This document shows, piece by piece, positions 34,379 through 42,562 of a stretch of 64,000 nucleotides of DNA. How positions within the stretch are numbered: the first letter of the stretch is position 1; every line of letters starts with the position of its first letter. The DNA is taken from positions 607,576 through 671,575 of the forward strand of contig NZ_JXCA02000001.1 of the NCBI RefSeq assembly GCF_000828085.3, written 5' to 3'. The DNA comes from Scytonema tolypothrichoides VB-61278. GTDB taxonomy: Bacteria; Cyanobacteriota; Cyanobacteriia; Cyanobacteriales; Nostocaceae. Under the pieces are notes generated by a model. That model saw nothing but the letters and a program-made list of their open reading frames with translations, was not told the DNA's origin and did not search any database. Both the position numbers and the translations under genes were made by a program.

Positions 34379-34541
34379 AACTTACCTCTTGAATGTTTTT
34401 TGAGAATTTACTTTTTTAGACTATTGTATTAAAGAATACAATAGCACAAAATTATGAGAAAAATTTATACAGTAATTTTCAAATGAAACAGGCGTTTGAT
34501 AAGTGATATACAAAGGGAAACGAAACTCTCAAGAATAAAAC

Positions 34542-35549
34542 ATGAGTTCACTCACCTACAAAAAACTGGTAGCAAAACAGTTTGCCCAAGATTTCAAATC
34601 AGCTATTGAAATTGTAGAATTTCCCATTCCCGAACCTGCATCTGATGAAATTGTCATTCGCAACAAATTTGCTGGAATCAACGCCGGATTTGACACCTTA
34701 CTTTGCCGAGGCGATGTCAGCTACATTAACTTAACTCCTCCTTTTGATTTGGGTGTGGAAGCGGTGGGAGAAGTCGTCGCAGTAGGACATCATGTCAAAG
34801 ATTTCCAAGTTGATGATGCTGTAGTCACTACCGTGCGTGGCGGAGGTTATCGCGAGTACCAGGCGATAAATGCTAACTTAGCTGTTAAGGTGCGCGAAGC
34901 AACGCCAGAGATACTAACCTTGATGCCTACTGGTGTATCAGCAATGGTAGCCTTAGAACAAGTGGGGGAAATGAAAAGCCAAGAAGTTGTGTTGGTGACA
35001 GCAGCGGCAGGTGGAACCGGACACATTGCGGTGCAATTGGCGAAGTTAGCGGGTAACCATGTGATTGGTACTTGCGGAACTGATGCAAAGGTAGAGTTAC
35101 TGGAGGAGTTGGGATGCGATCGCATCATCAACTACCGCACACAAAACCTCAATCAAGTCCTCAAGCAAGAATATCCCAATGGGATTAACCTAGTTTTTGA
35201 ATGTGTCGGTAAACAAGTCTTTGATACCTGTGTGGATAATTTGGCAGTTCGCGGACGTTTAGTTGTGGTTGGTTTCGTTTCCGAATATGCTAAGAATTTG
35301 GAGCAAGTGACACAAGCGCGAATTTATCACAAGTTGTTTTGGAAAGCTGCTTCAGTGCGGGGGTTTCTTATGCCCTTATATAAAGAGTATATGACAGAGG
35401 GACGCGATCGCCTCTTCAATCTCTTCTACACAAACAAGCTAAAAGTTGCTGTTGACTCAACTCCATTTCACGGCATAGAATCCATTACTGCTGCTGTTGA
35501 ATACCTCCTCAGTGGTCAAAATTGTGGCAAAGTCGTCGTTAGATTTTAG
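34542..35549 (+). CDS. MDR-superfamily quinone/enone oxidoreductase
   Basis: A 335-residue medium-chain reductase of the zinc-free quinone oxidoreductase / prostaglandin reductase-3 type. The substrate domain includes IRNKFAGINAGFDTLLCRG. The NADPH-binding Rossmann motif is TAAAGGTGHIAVQLAKLAG, and IINYRTQN follows as usual. It should reduce a C=C bond next to a carbonyl using NADPH. Its first ~110 bp duplicate the fragment at 33686, which suggests it was originally coupled to the DUF4437 gene. Followed by the NTF2-like gene. Confidence 0.88.
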   Translation: MSSLTYKKLVAKQFAQDFKSAIEIVEFPIPEPASDEIVIRNKFAGINAGFDTLLCRGDVSYINLTPPFDLGVEAVGEVVAVGHHVKDFQVDDAVVTTVRGGGYREYQAINANLAVKVREATPEILTLMPTGVSAMVALEQVGEMKSQEVVLVTAAAGGTGHIAVQLAKLAGNHVIGTCGTDAKVELLEELGCDRIINYRTQNLNQVLKQEYPNGINLVFECVGKQVFDTCVDNLAVRGRLVVVGFVSEYAKNLEQVTQARIYHKLFWKAASVRGFLMPLYKEYMTEGRDRLFNLFYTNKLKVAVDSTPFHGIESITAAVEYLLSGQNCGKVVVRF

Positions 35550-35690
35550 AAAATAGTCATATATAGCAGTTGCCAGGTAGATTAGGATATGAACTAATGA
35601 GAAAATAGGGACACCACTAGAACATCAAGCCTATTCCCTATTCCCTGTTAAGAGTTCCCTGCTATATTTAGAAGTACACAGGAAGTCACA

Positions 35691-36080
35691 ATGACACAAC
35701 AGTCAAAGAATACTTTAAAAGTTGCTCATCAAGCATTTGAACACTTCCAGCACGGTTTGGCGACAGGCGATTGGAACCAGTTCTTGGATGTGCTGACAGA
35801 AGACTTTAGCTTTTGGTTTCCTATTGGAAAATATCACGGTTTACATCAGGGAAAAGAAAAAGCTAGAGAATTTTTCCAATATATTGCTGAATCATTAAGA
35901 GGTGAACTCATTTTAGGACACGTTACAAGTAATGAGACAACAGTCGTGTTTGAGTTCCGCGATGAAGGAACATTGTTTGGAGAACTTTACAAAAATAGGG
36001 TAGCGGTTTCCTTTGATGTGCGGGGAGACAAAATTTGCGGCTATAGAGAATATTTTGGCAGTGATGGCAAATCGAATTAG
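35691..36080 (+). CDS. NTF2/SnoaL-like protein
   Basis: A 129-residue small alpha+beta barrel protein. A helix pair (AHQAFEHFQHGLATGDWNQF) and FSFWFPIGKYHGLHQGKEKA lead into beta strands such as TTVVFEFRDEGTLFGELYKN. This is the SnoaL/ketosteroid-isomerase/NTF2 fold, used for cyclisation, hydration or isomerisation or simply for binding. It follows the MDR reductase in the same direction after a 141-bp spacer containing a ttccct repeat. The exact reaction is unknown. Confidence 0.8.
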   Translation: MTQQSKNTLKVAHQAFEHFQHGLATGDWNQFLDVLTEDFSFWFPIGKYHGLHQGKEKAREFFQYIAESLRGELILGHVTSNETTVVFEFRDEGTLFGELYKNRVAVSFDVRGDKICGYREYFGSDGKSN

Positions 36081-36101
36081 GTCAGACTACGTTAATTTTC
36101 G

Positions 36102-36566
36102 TTAGTTTTTATCAGCATTTTTTTGATTCAATTCTCTGCACTTAGCTTCTGCTGCTTGATAAGCCTCTAAGTAATTCTTACCACCCAACATAATATTTCC
36201 GTAATACTCATAAGGTGGATCACCATAGACTGGCAATGGATCATCTTCTGGATAATCTTCCTTTGATTCTTCTATAATTGCTTTTAGCTCCTTTACGGTG
36301 AAATGTTGTGCTGTAAAGTACCAAAGTTCTTGAGGATTCTTGTTCAGGTACGCTAATGTTGGATCAACAATACAATCTTCTAGTTCTATCCAACCGTGTT
36401 CAATGGGTTTATGTGGCTTGCCAGCAAAAGCTAAAAAGCCTTGTACGTAGAATGCTCCCTTAGTCCGTAATGCCGCTTTGTAAGCATTATCAAACGGAGT
36501 TTTAGCTTTGCTTTTTACACGTTCGGCAGTCTCAATAGAAAGCGCTTCATTCAGTGGTTTGTTCAT
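36102..36566 (-). CDS. conserved-looking hypothetical protein
   Basis: A 154-residue protein from the ATG at 36566; upstream codons read poorly. The central part (TKGAFYVQGFLAFAGKPHKP, then EHGWIEL, then CIVDPTLAYLNKNPQELWYF) has the H-G-W and D-P-T-L pattern of small transglutaminase-like or peptidase-like proteins often found in phages and mobile regions. I do not recognise a named family. A helical acidic tail follows. It converges on the NTF2-like gene with a 21-bp gap. Confidence 0.6.
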   Translation of the reverse strand: MNKPLNEALSIETAERVKSKAKTPFDNAYKAALRTKGAFYVQGFLAFAGKPHKPIEHGWIELEDCIVDPTLAYLNKNPQELWYFTAQHFTVKELKAIIEESKEDYPEDDPLPVYGDPPYEYYGNIMLGGKNYLEAYQAAEAKCRELNQKNADKN

Positions 36567-36605
36567 CGACAGCGAGCATAAGCCATGACAATAACATAGT
36601 ATCAC

Positions 36606-37245
36606 TTGTAAATCCCTAAACCAAATGAATCATGGCGGTTTTCAATTGCGTGCAATACAGTAGAGAGGTTGCATTTACGTGTTCTACACAATCTGGTGTA
36701 TTTGAACAAACGAGAATTGCTATATTTGAAATTTGTTCAACAGGTAGAGAAGCTTGATAGATCTTGGTTCATATAACAGTTCTATTAGATTTATAAATAT
36801 TAACAGCCAAGGGCAAAGCGTGTCCGTAGGACATAGACACCAAGAAACAGAGAGAAAAGAGAGTTTCACGTGCGCTTGCGCTTACGCTAAAGCCGTAAGG
36901 CGTGCCGCTGTTCCCTACGCGTAGCGTGCTTGTAGGGCTTATCATTCAGAGGATATCTCAAAAGTTTTGGGCGAATCTAATTCGCTACTACACAGCTAAA
37001 ATCTGCCTACGCAGACTAACAGCAAATAAGGGATTTTCAACTCACTTAGGGGAGTTTTGGGAGAGTGCTGCGACTACTAGTCGCCCTGTAGAGTAAAAAT
37101 TAGACTTCTCAGACGTCCTCTGAGATTGTTATAGCGAACTGCTTTGTTATCATTGTGATAAGTTAGCTAATATTAGCAGTTGTACATATTTCATTGAACC
37201 CGGATAAAGTTGATATAAAATTTTCATGATTTTTGGTAAAATGAG
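36606..37245. other. spacer with repeats, no gene seen
   Basis: A 640-bp gap. Positions 36810-36945 are a repeat block (gcaaagcgtgtccgtagg, cgcttgcgcttacgc, cctacgcgtagcgtgc). The rest is AT-rich. A 64-codon frame at 36902 runs through the repeat and is not credible as a gene. The promoter of the chaperone cassette should lie near 37100-37240. Confidence 0.5.
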
Positions 37246-37884
37246 ATGACTTTAAGCCACAATAATAAAGATTTTCAAGAATTAGATATTTTCTTACGAC
37301 AATCTATCAATGATAGTTTACAAAATTTTCTCGATGAAAACTTGAAAAAGCATATAGATATTTTTATCAAAGAATCTTTCAATCAATATGTGGATGAGCA
37401 CAGAAAAATACAACGGGCTTATTACACAAATACTAACGCGATTCTAGATCATCTTGCTGCAATTAAAGAATTATACGAGAAACTTGAGCAAACGTTAGAA
37501 GAAGTTGACTCTTTGAAAAACTCTGTAGAAAACATGCTTATGGAGCAGCGTCAGAAAAATGGGGAACTGCAACGAAAAATTAACTGTTGGGAACAGTCAG
37601 CAATAGATTTTTTTCGATTATTAGAGAGAGCAGTTGATTACGAAACAGATGAGCGTAGACTGTTAATTAATAGAATATTATATGGATTTAATGATCTTGT
37701 TAAGGACTTCGGGATAGAGCGTATTATACCACAAGAAAATGATTATCTTCATGAAAGATTTCATGAAGCTATTGATGAGGAAGAATCAGATATCATAACA
37801 GGCAATATCGTTAAATGTATAAGTTGGGGTTACAGAATTGGTGACAAAGTTCTTGAGAAAGCAAAGGTTGTTGTAGCAAAATAA
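37246..37884 (+). CDS. divergent GrpE-like nucleotide exchange factor
   Basis: A 212-residue protein with a long coiled-coil (about residues 50-110: LYEKLEQTLEEVDSLKNSVE) followed by a GrpE-type beta domain: FGIERIIPQENDYLHERFHE, then IVKCISWGYRIGDKVLEKAK. The spacing matches GrpE's nucleotide-exchange wing, although the sequence is far from housekeeping GrpE. It lies 192 bp before an Hsp70 gene in the same direction and probably serves it. The AT-rich, Lys/Glu-rich coding style differs slightly from neighbours. Confidence 0.8.
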   Translation: MTLSHNNKDFQELDIFLRQSINDSLQNFLDENLKKHIDIFIKESFNQYVDEHRKIQRAYYTNTNAILDHLAAIKELYEKLEQTLEEVDSLKNSVENMLMEQRQKNGELQRKINCWEQSAIDFFRLLERAVDYETDERRLLINRILYGFNDLVKDFGIERIIPQENDYLHERFHEAIDEEESDIITGNIVKCISWGYRIGDKVLEKAKVVVAK

Positions 37885-38076
37885 CTAGCGCCAGAACCGG
37901 ACAAATCATTAATGAAAATATGAACTACGGATATGCTTTGCATGAGCACTTCTGACTTTTTTGCAGGAGTTACAAAAAGATGACAAGATCCGGCTCAAAT
38001 ATCTTACATTTTGACTGTATCCACTTCTTTTGGGACAGGTTATAAATTTGACAGTGAGAAAGGAATCAGTGAGGCA

Positions 38077-39825
38077 ATGACAAAAAAATATGCTATCGGA
38101 ATTGATTTAGGAACATCAACATCTGAAATTTGTGTCTACCGAAATAATGAATCACTTGCAATTGCTGATCCTGTGACCAAAATAGCGATGATTCCCTCAA
38201 TTGTTGCTATTAATAAAAAAGGTGAAATTTTAGTAGGAGAAAACGCCAGGAGTTGGGTTGATGTCTCGGAGCGTGGAGTTCGCGAAATCAAGCGTAAAAT
38301 GGGAACTGGAGAAACCATAAAACTACTAGGTAAAGAGTATCGACCTGAAGAAATTTCTGCTTTGATTCTTCGTCAACTCAAGGAAAATGCGGAAGTTGCA
38401 CTAGGAATAGAAATTCGAGAAGTCGTCCTTTCTGTTCCAGCTAACTTTCCAGACGCAGCTCGACAAGCTACACTGAATGCAGGTGAATTGGCAGGATTAA
38501 AAATTATTCGCCTGATAAATGAACCAACAGCAGCAGCTTTAGCTTTTGGGATCAAAAATATTGATGTTGAAGAACAGCTTGTTGTCTTTGATTTTGGCGG
38601 TGGTACATTAGATATCACTGTACTGGAAATGGTTGCAGGTGTTCTTGATGTTAAGTGTAGTTTCGGTAATCCTCAATTGGGTGGTAAAGATTTTGATGAA
38701 GCAATGATGACATTGATTCATCGAAAATTTAAGACAGAAAATCCTGAGGCAGAAATTTCTCAAAAAGCTTATGGTGCACTGAAAGAAGCTGCAGAAAAAG
38801 CTAAAAAAGTTCTTTCGACACAACAATCTTATGATGTACGAATTCCATATTTTGCAGCAAGTCATGGTGAATTTATTGATTTAGAGGTGGAAGTGACGCA
38901 GCAAGAGTTTGAAGTGGCGATCGCACCTCTATTACAAAAAGTGCGAGACTGCATCCGTCAAGCACTAAATGCCAAAAATCTCCACCCCAATACAATCAAT
39001 CGAGTGTTACTTGTAGGTGGAACAACTTACATTCCTGCGGTTCGTCAATTAATCGTAGAAATGTTTGGTAAACAAGGCAAAGCACTTGATGTTGGTGCAG
39101 ACTTAGCTGTGGGTGTTGGCGCATCTATTCATGCTGCTTTTGCTCAAGGTTTCATTTCTGAGGATTCCAGTGTTATTCTCACTGATGTTGCTCCTTTTGG
39201 ATTGGGTATTGAAGTAGTAAGTTACGTTGGCGGACAGTATATGCTAACCTATGAACCTTTGATTCAACCCAATACAACGATTCCTTATTCTACTCAAAAA
39301 ACTTACACTCTTTTGAAACCAGATCAAAAGCGGTTAGAAATTCGTCTCTATCAAGACAACACAGGGAAAGCAAAGCTACCATTAGAAGCGATTGACACAG
39401 GAATAGAAGCAGAAATCACAGATATTCCTCCTGCTGTTGATGGTATTCCCTATCCAGTGGAAGTGGAATTTTCTTATGATATTAATGGGATAGCTAAACT
39501 GAAAGCGACTATTCCTAATATTAATAAAAGTGTTGAGCTATCTTATGGTTATTCAGCCAAGCGCATGGGTAACAAAGACATAGCTGATGCTGCTTCTCGC
39601 CTCAAAGAACTGTGGAAGCAAAATGCCAAGGCAAGACTTTACGAAGGACTCATAAATAAAGCAGAAAGGTATATGGCTGGAATACCTCCTCAAGAAAGAT
39701 CGCCGTTATCTGATATTGTTATGGAACTCAAAAAAGGTCTTATGAATGACAACATTCAAGAGATTCAAAAAGCAGGCGATCGCCTTGTAGACTTTTTGTT
39801 TGATTTAGAAAACAACATGGAATAA
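38077..39825 (+). CDS. accessory Hsp70 (DnaK-like) chaperone
   Basis: A 582-residue Hsp70 from the ATG at 38077. The ATPase motifs are intact: AIGIDLGTSTSEICVYR (phosphate 1), VVFDFGGGTLDITVLE (phosphate 2), LLVGGTTYIPAVRQLI (adenosine), plus INEPTAAALAFGIK. The substrate-binding domain starts with LTDVAPFGLGIEV and is followed by a shortened helical lid, so the protein lacks the C-terminal EEVD-like or long tail of DnaK1-3. It is followed 6 bp later by the J-like gene. With the GrpE-like protein it forms a complete chaperone machine separate from the housekeeping set. Confidence 0.9.
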   Translation: MTKKYAIGIDLGTSTSEICVYRNNESLAIADPVTKIAMIPSIVAINKKGEILVGENARSWVDVSERGVREIKRKMGTGETIKLLGKEYRPEEISALILRQLKENAEVALGIEIREVVLSVPANFPDAARQATLNAGELAGLKIIRLINEPTAAALAFGIKNIDVEEQLVVFDFGGGTLDITVLEMVAGVLDVKCSFGNPQLGGKDFDEAMMTLIHRKFKTENPEAEISQKAYGALKEAAEKAKKVLSTQQSYDVRIPYFAASHGEFIDLEVEVTQQEFEVAIAPLLQKVRDCIRQALNAKNLHPNTINRVLLVGGTTYIPAVRQLIVEMFGKQGKALDVGADLAVGVGASIHAAFAQGFISEDSSVILTDVAPFGLGIEVVSYVGGQYMLTYEPLIQPNTTIPYSTQKTYTLLKPDQKRLEIRLYQDNTGKAKLPLEAIDTGIEAEITDIPPAVDGIPYPVEVEFSYDINGIAKLKATIPNINKSVELSYGYSAKRMGNKDIADAASRLKELWKQNAKARLYEGLINKAERYMAGIPPQERSPLSDIVMELKKGLMNDNIQEIQKAGDRLVDFLFDLENNME

Positions 39826-39831
39826 TAACAG

Positions 39832-41055
39832 ATGGTATATGAACTCTATCATATCCTGGGAATTTCCTCTCAGGCATCTGCAGATGAAATAAAACGAGCT
39901 TACTTTCAGTTAGTTCGTAAGTATTCTCCGGAGAAAGATCCAGAACGCTTTAAACAAATTCGGATAGCCTATAACACGCTTTTTGACTCAAATGCACGAG
40001 AAAATTATGACGCCATGCAGAAGTATGGCGACCAAGTTAAAGACCTGATTTTGCAAGCTCAAAATAAAATGCAAGTAGAAGAATGGACAAACGCCATTTC
40101 CTTACTCAAGCAAGTTCTTGTACTAGCACCAAGAATTGATATCGCTCGTAATCTACTAGGTCTTTGTTACATTCATACGAAAAATTGGGATTTTGCTGTT
40201 AAAGTCTACACAGCACTTACGAAAACTAACCCAGACGTAGCAGTCTATTGGAGTAACTTGGGTTATGCCTACAAACTGCAAGCTCAATGTTTAAATGAGC
40301 AAGATATTAGTCAAATCCAATTCTATCACAATGCCCGTGAATCTTTTCAGCAAATAGTCAAATTAGAATCCTTCAATTCTGCACCCTATTTAGATATAGC
40401 AGAAACTTACCTTGACCAAAAAAATTACTCGGAAGCACTTGCTTGGGCAGAACGTGCTATTGGTGCTGATGGTAAAGCTGATTATCATGACTTTGAAGCG
40501 CTTTTTTTGATCTGCCGAGTTCACTTTTATAGTGGAGATTTACAAAAAATAGAAGTCATCGCCAAGAGAATTCTATCATTACTACCGAAAAACTCAGAAA
40601 TTCGAGAATCTGCAGCGACTCGATTTGCTAACATGGGTATTGAAATTGCCAAAAATGCCGCCACTTCTAGTAGTTTTCATATGTGGAGAGCAGCTTTTGA
40701 ATTTCTCAAAATAGCTAAGGAGATAGAACCAAATAACTTAGAGATTCAACAAATTTTGACAAAACTTGAGGAAATCGTTGCAGCTATTAACCAATATGAA
40801 AATCTCAATCGTGATTATCTCATCAACCAAGGATTCCAAAGACTAGCTGCATTTTGTTTAGCTGATTATTTTAATTTTTATGATTCACTGCAAGAAAGAA
40901 AAAGTTTTTTAAATGACATACTCACAGAAATTTTAGTTTCTCCCACCAGCACAATTTTTGCGTCACTTGAGAGAATTAAATTTTACTATCCTGCAGTGTA
41001 TAAGCTGAATGTAGAACTCTTTCATCGAATTGAGCAAGTGGCTTGTGTACCTTAA
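39832..41055 (+). CDS. J-like domain + TPR protein with degenerate HPD
   Basis: A 407-residue protein. Residues 1-65 form a J domain (YELYHILGISSQASADEIKR, then IRIAYNTLFDSNARENYD). Where the HPD loop should be, the sequence is KYSPEKDPERF, so H-P-D has become S32-P33-E34. A TPR-rich region follows (about residues 80-330). Canonical J proteins need HPD to stimulate Hsp70, so this one may recruit its Hsp70 differently or act as a non-stimulating adaptor. The 6-bp gap to the Hsp70 gene argues for a dedicated partnership. Confidence 0.87.
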   Translation: MVYELYHILGISSQASADEIKRAYFQLVRKYSPEKDPERFKQIRIAYNTLFDSNARENYDAMQKYGDQVKDLILQAQNKMQVEEWTNAISLLKQVLVLAPRIDIARNLLGLCYIHTKNWDFAVKVYTALTKTNPDVAVYWSNLGYAYKLQAQCLNEQDISQIQFYHNARESFQQIVKLESFNSAPYLDIAETYLDQKNYSEALAWAERAIGADGKADYHDFEALFLICRVHFYSGDLQKIEVIAKRILSLLPKNSEIRESAATRFANMGIEIAKNAATSSSFHMWRAAFEFLKIAKEIEPNNLEIQQILTKLEEIVAAINQYENLNRDYLINQGFQRLAAFCLADYFNFYDSLQERKSFLNDILTEILVSPTSTIFASLERIKFYYPAVYKLNVELFHRIEQVACVP

Positions 41056-41879
41056 CACTCGTTCGTTATACCAATTCACGCATTCGCTAATTCAAAATTC
41101 AAAATTAAGAAAGCTTAAGATAACGAGGGTTTGGGACTGTGTATCTGTCGCACTCTTTTTGTCAAATTGGTATTACATAGGAGTCCTTCGCACTTAAAGA
41201 AAAGTATCAATCACCAAAGCTTTTGCGATACGCGGATCGTCAAACCTCCGGCTTATCGCAAAAGCCTTGGGACGCCAAGAGGACGACAGTGGCACAGTCA
41301 TCGTTTCCCGACTTGTAGACGCGCAGTGATAAAACAGCACTACGCACCAATGTTGGGGGCGACTGCGTTCACTTCTCAAACTAGCGTCTCCGTATCCCTT
41401 GTGCAGAAATTGGAGCAATTTTCGTAAGCATAAACACTGGTTATGCCGGCAGTTAAGAACTGTTCGTCGCCAAGAAAACAGAGAAGAAAAAATTTCCGCT
41501 ATCCTTGAATCTTGGTGTTAAAATTTACATTTTTTGATTTTGTTATGTTTTCTGAATGAAAACAGTTATCGCCATTAGCGGCGTATTATGTTTCAATGTC
41601 GAACTATGTTGTCATAGCAAGTCATAGTGCTTTGAATAGTCGTTTTATGTTTGCTACTATTTATCTAAACTTTGCTAGCAAATTGTTTTGATTGATAAAG
41701 TTCTGTTATTAATCAATTTGAAGATTTTTGAATTTTCCTCATGTGGGCAACATAATTTTGTACTTTTGTGCTAGCATAACTAACGAGGAATTATATTCGG
41801 TTGTGTAGTTTGTTTTTATCTATTTACAAGCGTCTCTCCGAATCTACCTCTCTACACTGTTTGATTCTGGAGATGTTTC
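41056..41879. other. long spacer with inverted repeat upstream of rbp
   Basis: 824 bp. A 12-bp inverted repeat GCTTTTGCGATA / TATCGCAAAAGC lies at 41219-41230 and 41254-41265 within a GC-richer repeat block (41180-41420). A 98-codon frame there has no family features. From 41500 to 41879 it is AT-rich and likely carries a long leader for the RNA-binding protein gene. Confidence 0.5.
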
Positions 41880-42224
41880 ATGTCGATTTACGTCGGTAAT
41901 TTATCTTACCAAGTTGAGCAAGATGACCTCAGACGGGTGTTTGAGGAATATGGAACCGTGAAAAGTGTTCAATTGCCTGTAGACCGGGAAACGGGTCGTG
42001 TACGAGGATTTGCTTTTATAGAAATGGCAGAAGAAGCACATGAAACTGCAGCAATAGAAGCTCTAGATGGTGCTGAGTGGATGGGTCGTAATCTCAAAGT
42101 TAATAAGGCTAAGCCCAAGGAAAACAGAGGTTCATCTGGTGGCGGTGGCGGCAGAGGCGGTTGGAACAATGATAGAGGAGATAGAGGATACTCCTCTCGG
42201 GGGGGACGCGGCGGCGGCTACTAA
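41880..42224 (+). CDS. glycine-rich RRM RNA-binding protein (cyanobacterial Rbp)
   Basis: A 114-residue protein with one RNA recognition motif: RNP2 is IYVGNL (residues 3-8) and RNP1 is RGFAFIEM. A Gly/Arg-rich tail follows (SSGGGGGRGGW, then GGRGGGY). Cyanobacterial Rbp proteins bind mRNA, are often cold-induced, and some localise photosynthesis mRNAs near thylakoids. The gene precedes rpsU, a linkage conserved in cyanobacteria. A strong terminator follows it. Regulation through the long upstream leader is likely but not visible as a defined element. Confidence 0.95.
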   Translation: MSIYVGNLSYQVEQDDLRRVFEEYGTVKSVQLPVDRETGRVRGFAFIEMAEEAHETAAIEALDGAEWMGRNLKVNKAKPKENRGSSGGGGGRGGWNNDRGDRGYSSRGGRGGGY

Positions 42225-42263
42225 TTAACCTTTGCGATAAAGAATTTAACTCTAAGGTCTCAA

Positions 42264-42290
42264 GGGCAGACAAAGAGTCTGCCCTTTTTT
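42264..42290 (+). terminator. Rho-independent terminator between rbp and rpsU
   Basis: The 8-bp stem GGGCAGAC / GTCTGCCC (42264-42271 with 42277-42284) is followed by six T residues. Confidence 0.9.
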
Positions 42291-42363
42291 GCGCTTCAGC
42301 TTAACTTACGTTCCTCAAAACTATCCAGCCATTCATTCAATTAATATTAAGGAGGAGATAATA

Positions 42364-42552
42364 ATGACCCAAGTGATTCTTGGCGAAAATGAAGGAATTG
42401 AGTCAGCCCTCCGCAGATTTAAGCGAGAAGTCTCCAAGGCAGGAATTTTTCCTGACGTGAAGAAGCACCGTCACTTTGAAACACCCCTTCAAAAACGTAA
42501 ACGCAAAGCAGTTGCCAAGCAAAAGCAGCGTCAGAATCGTTTCCGGTATTGA
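42364..42552 (+). CDS. rpsU: 30S ribosomal protein S21
   Basis: A 62-residue basic protein starting [20 protein letters not shown], with a very strong ribosome site AAGGAGGAGA a few bases before the ATG. The S21 family block [19 protein letters not shown] and a Lys/Arg-rich end ([15 protein letters not shown]) are complete. S21 sits near the anti-Shine-Dalgarno end of 16S rRNA and helps initiation. Expression must come by read-through of the preceding terminator or from a promoter within the 74-bp gap. Confidence 0.95.
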   Translation: MTQVILGENEGIESALRRFKREVSKAGIFPDVKKHRHFETPLQKRKRKAVAKQKQRQNRFRY

Positions 42553-42562
42553 TGGGAATTCT

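Noticed and set aside
41131-41427. 98-codon ORF on the plus strand (and a 74-codon one opposite)
   Set aside because: Both cross a repeat block with an inverted repeat; composition is not protein-like and no ribosome site is seen.
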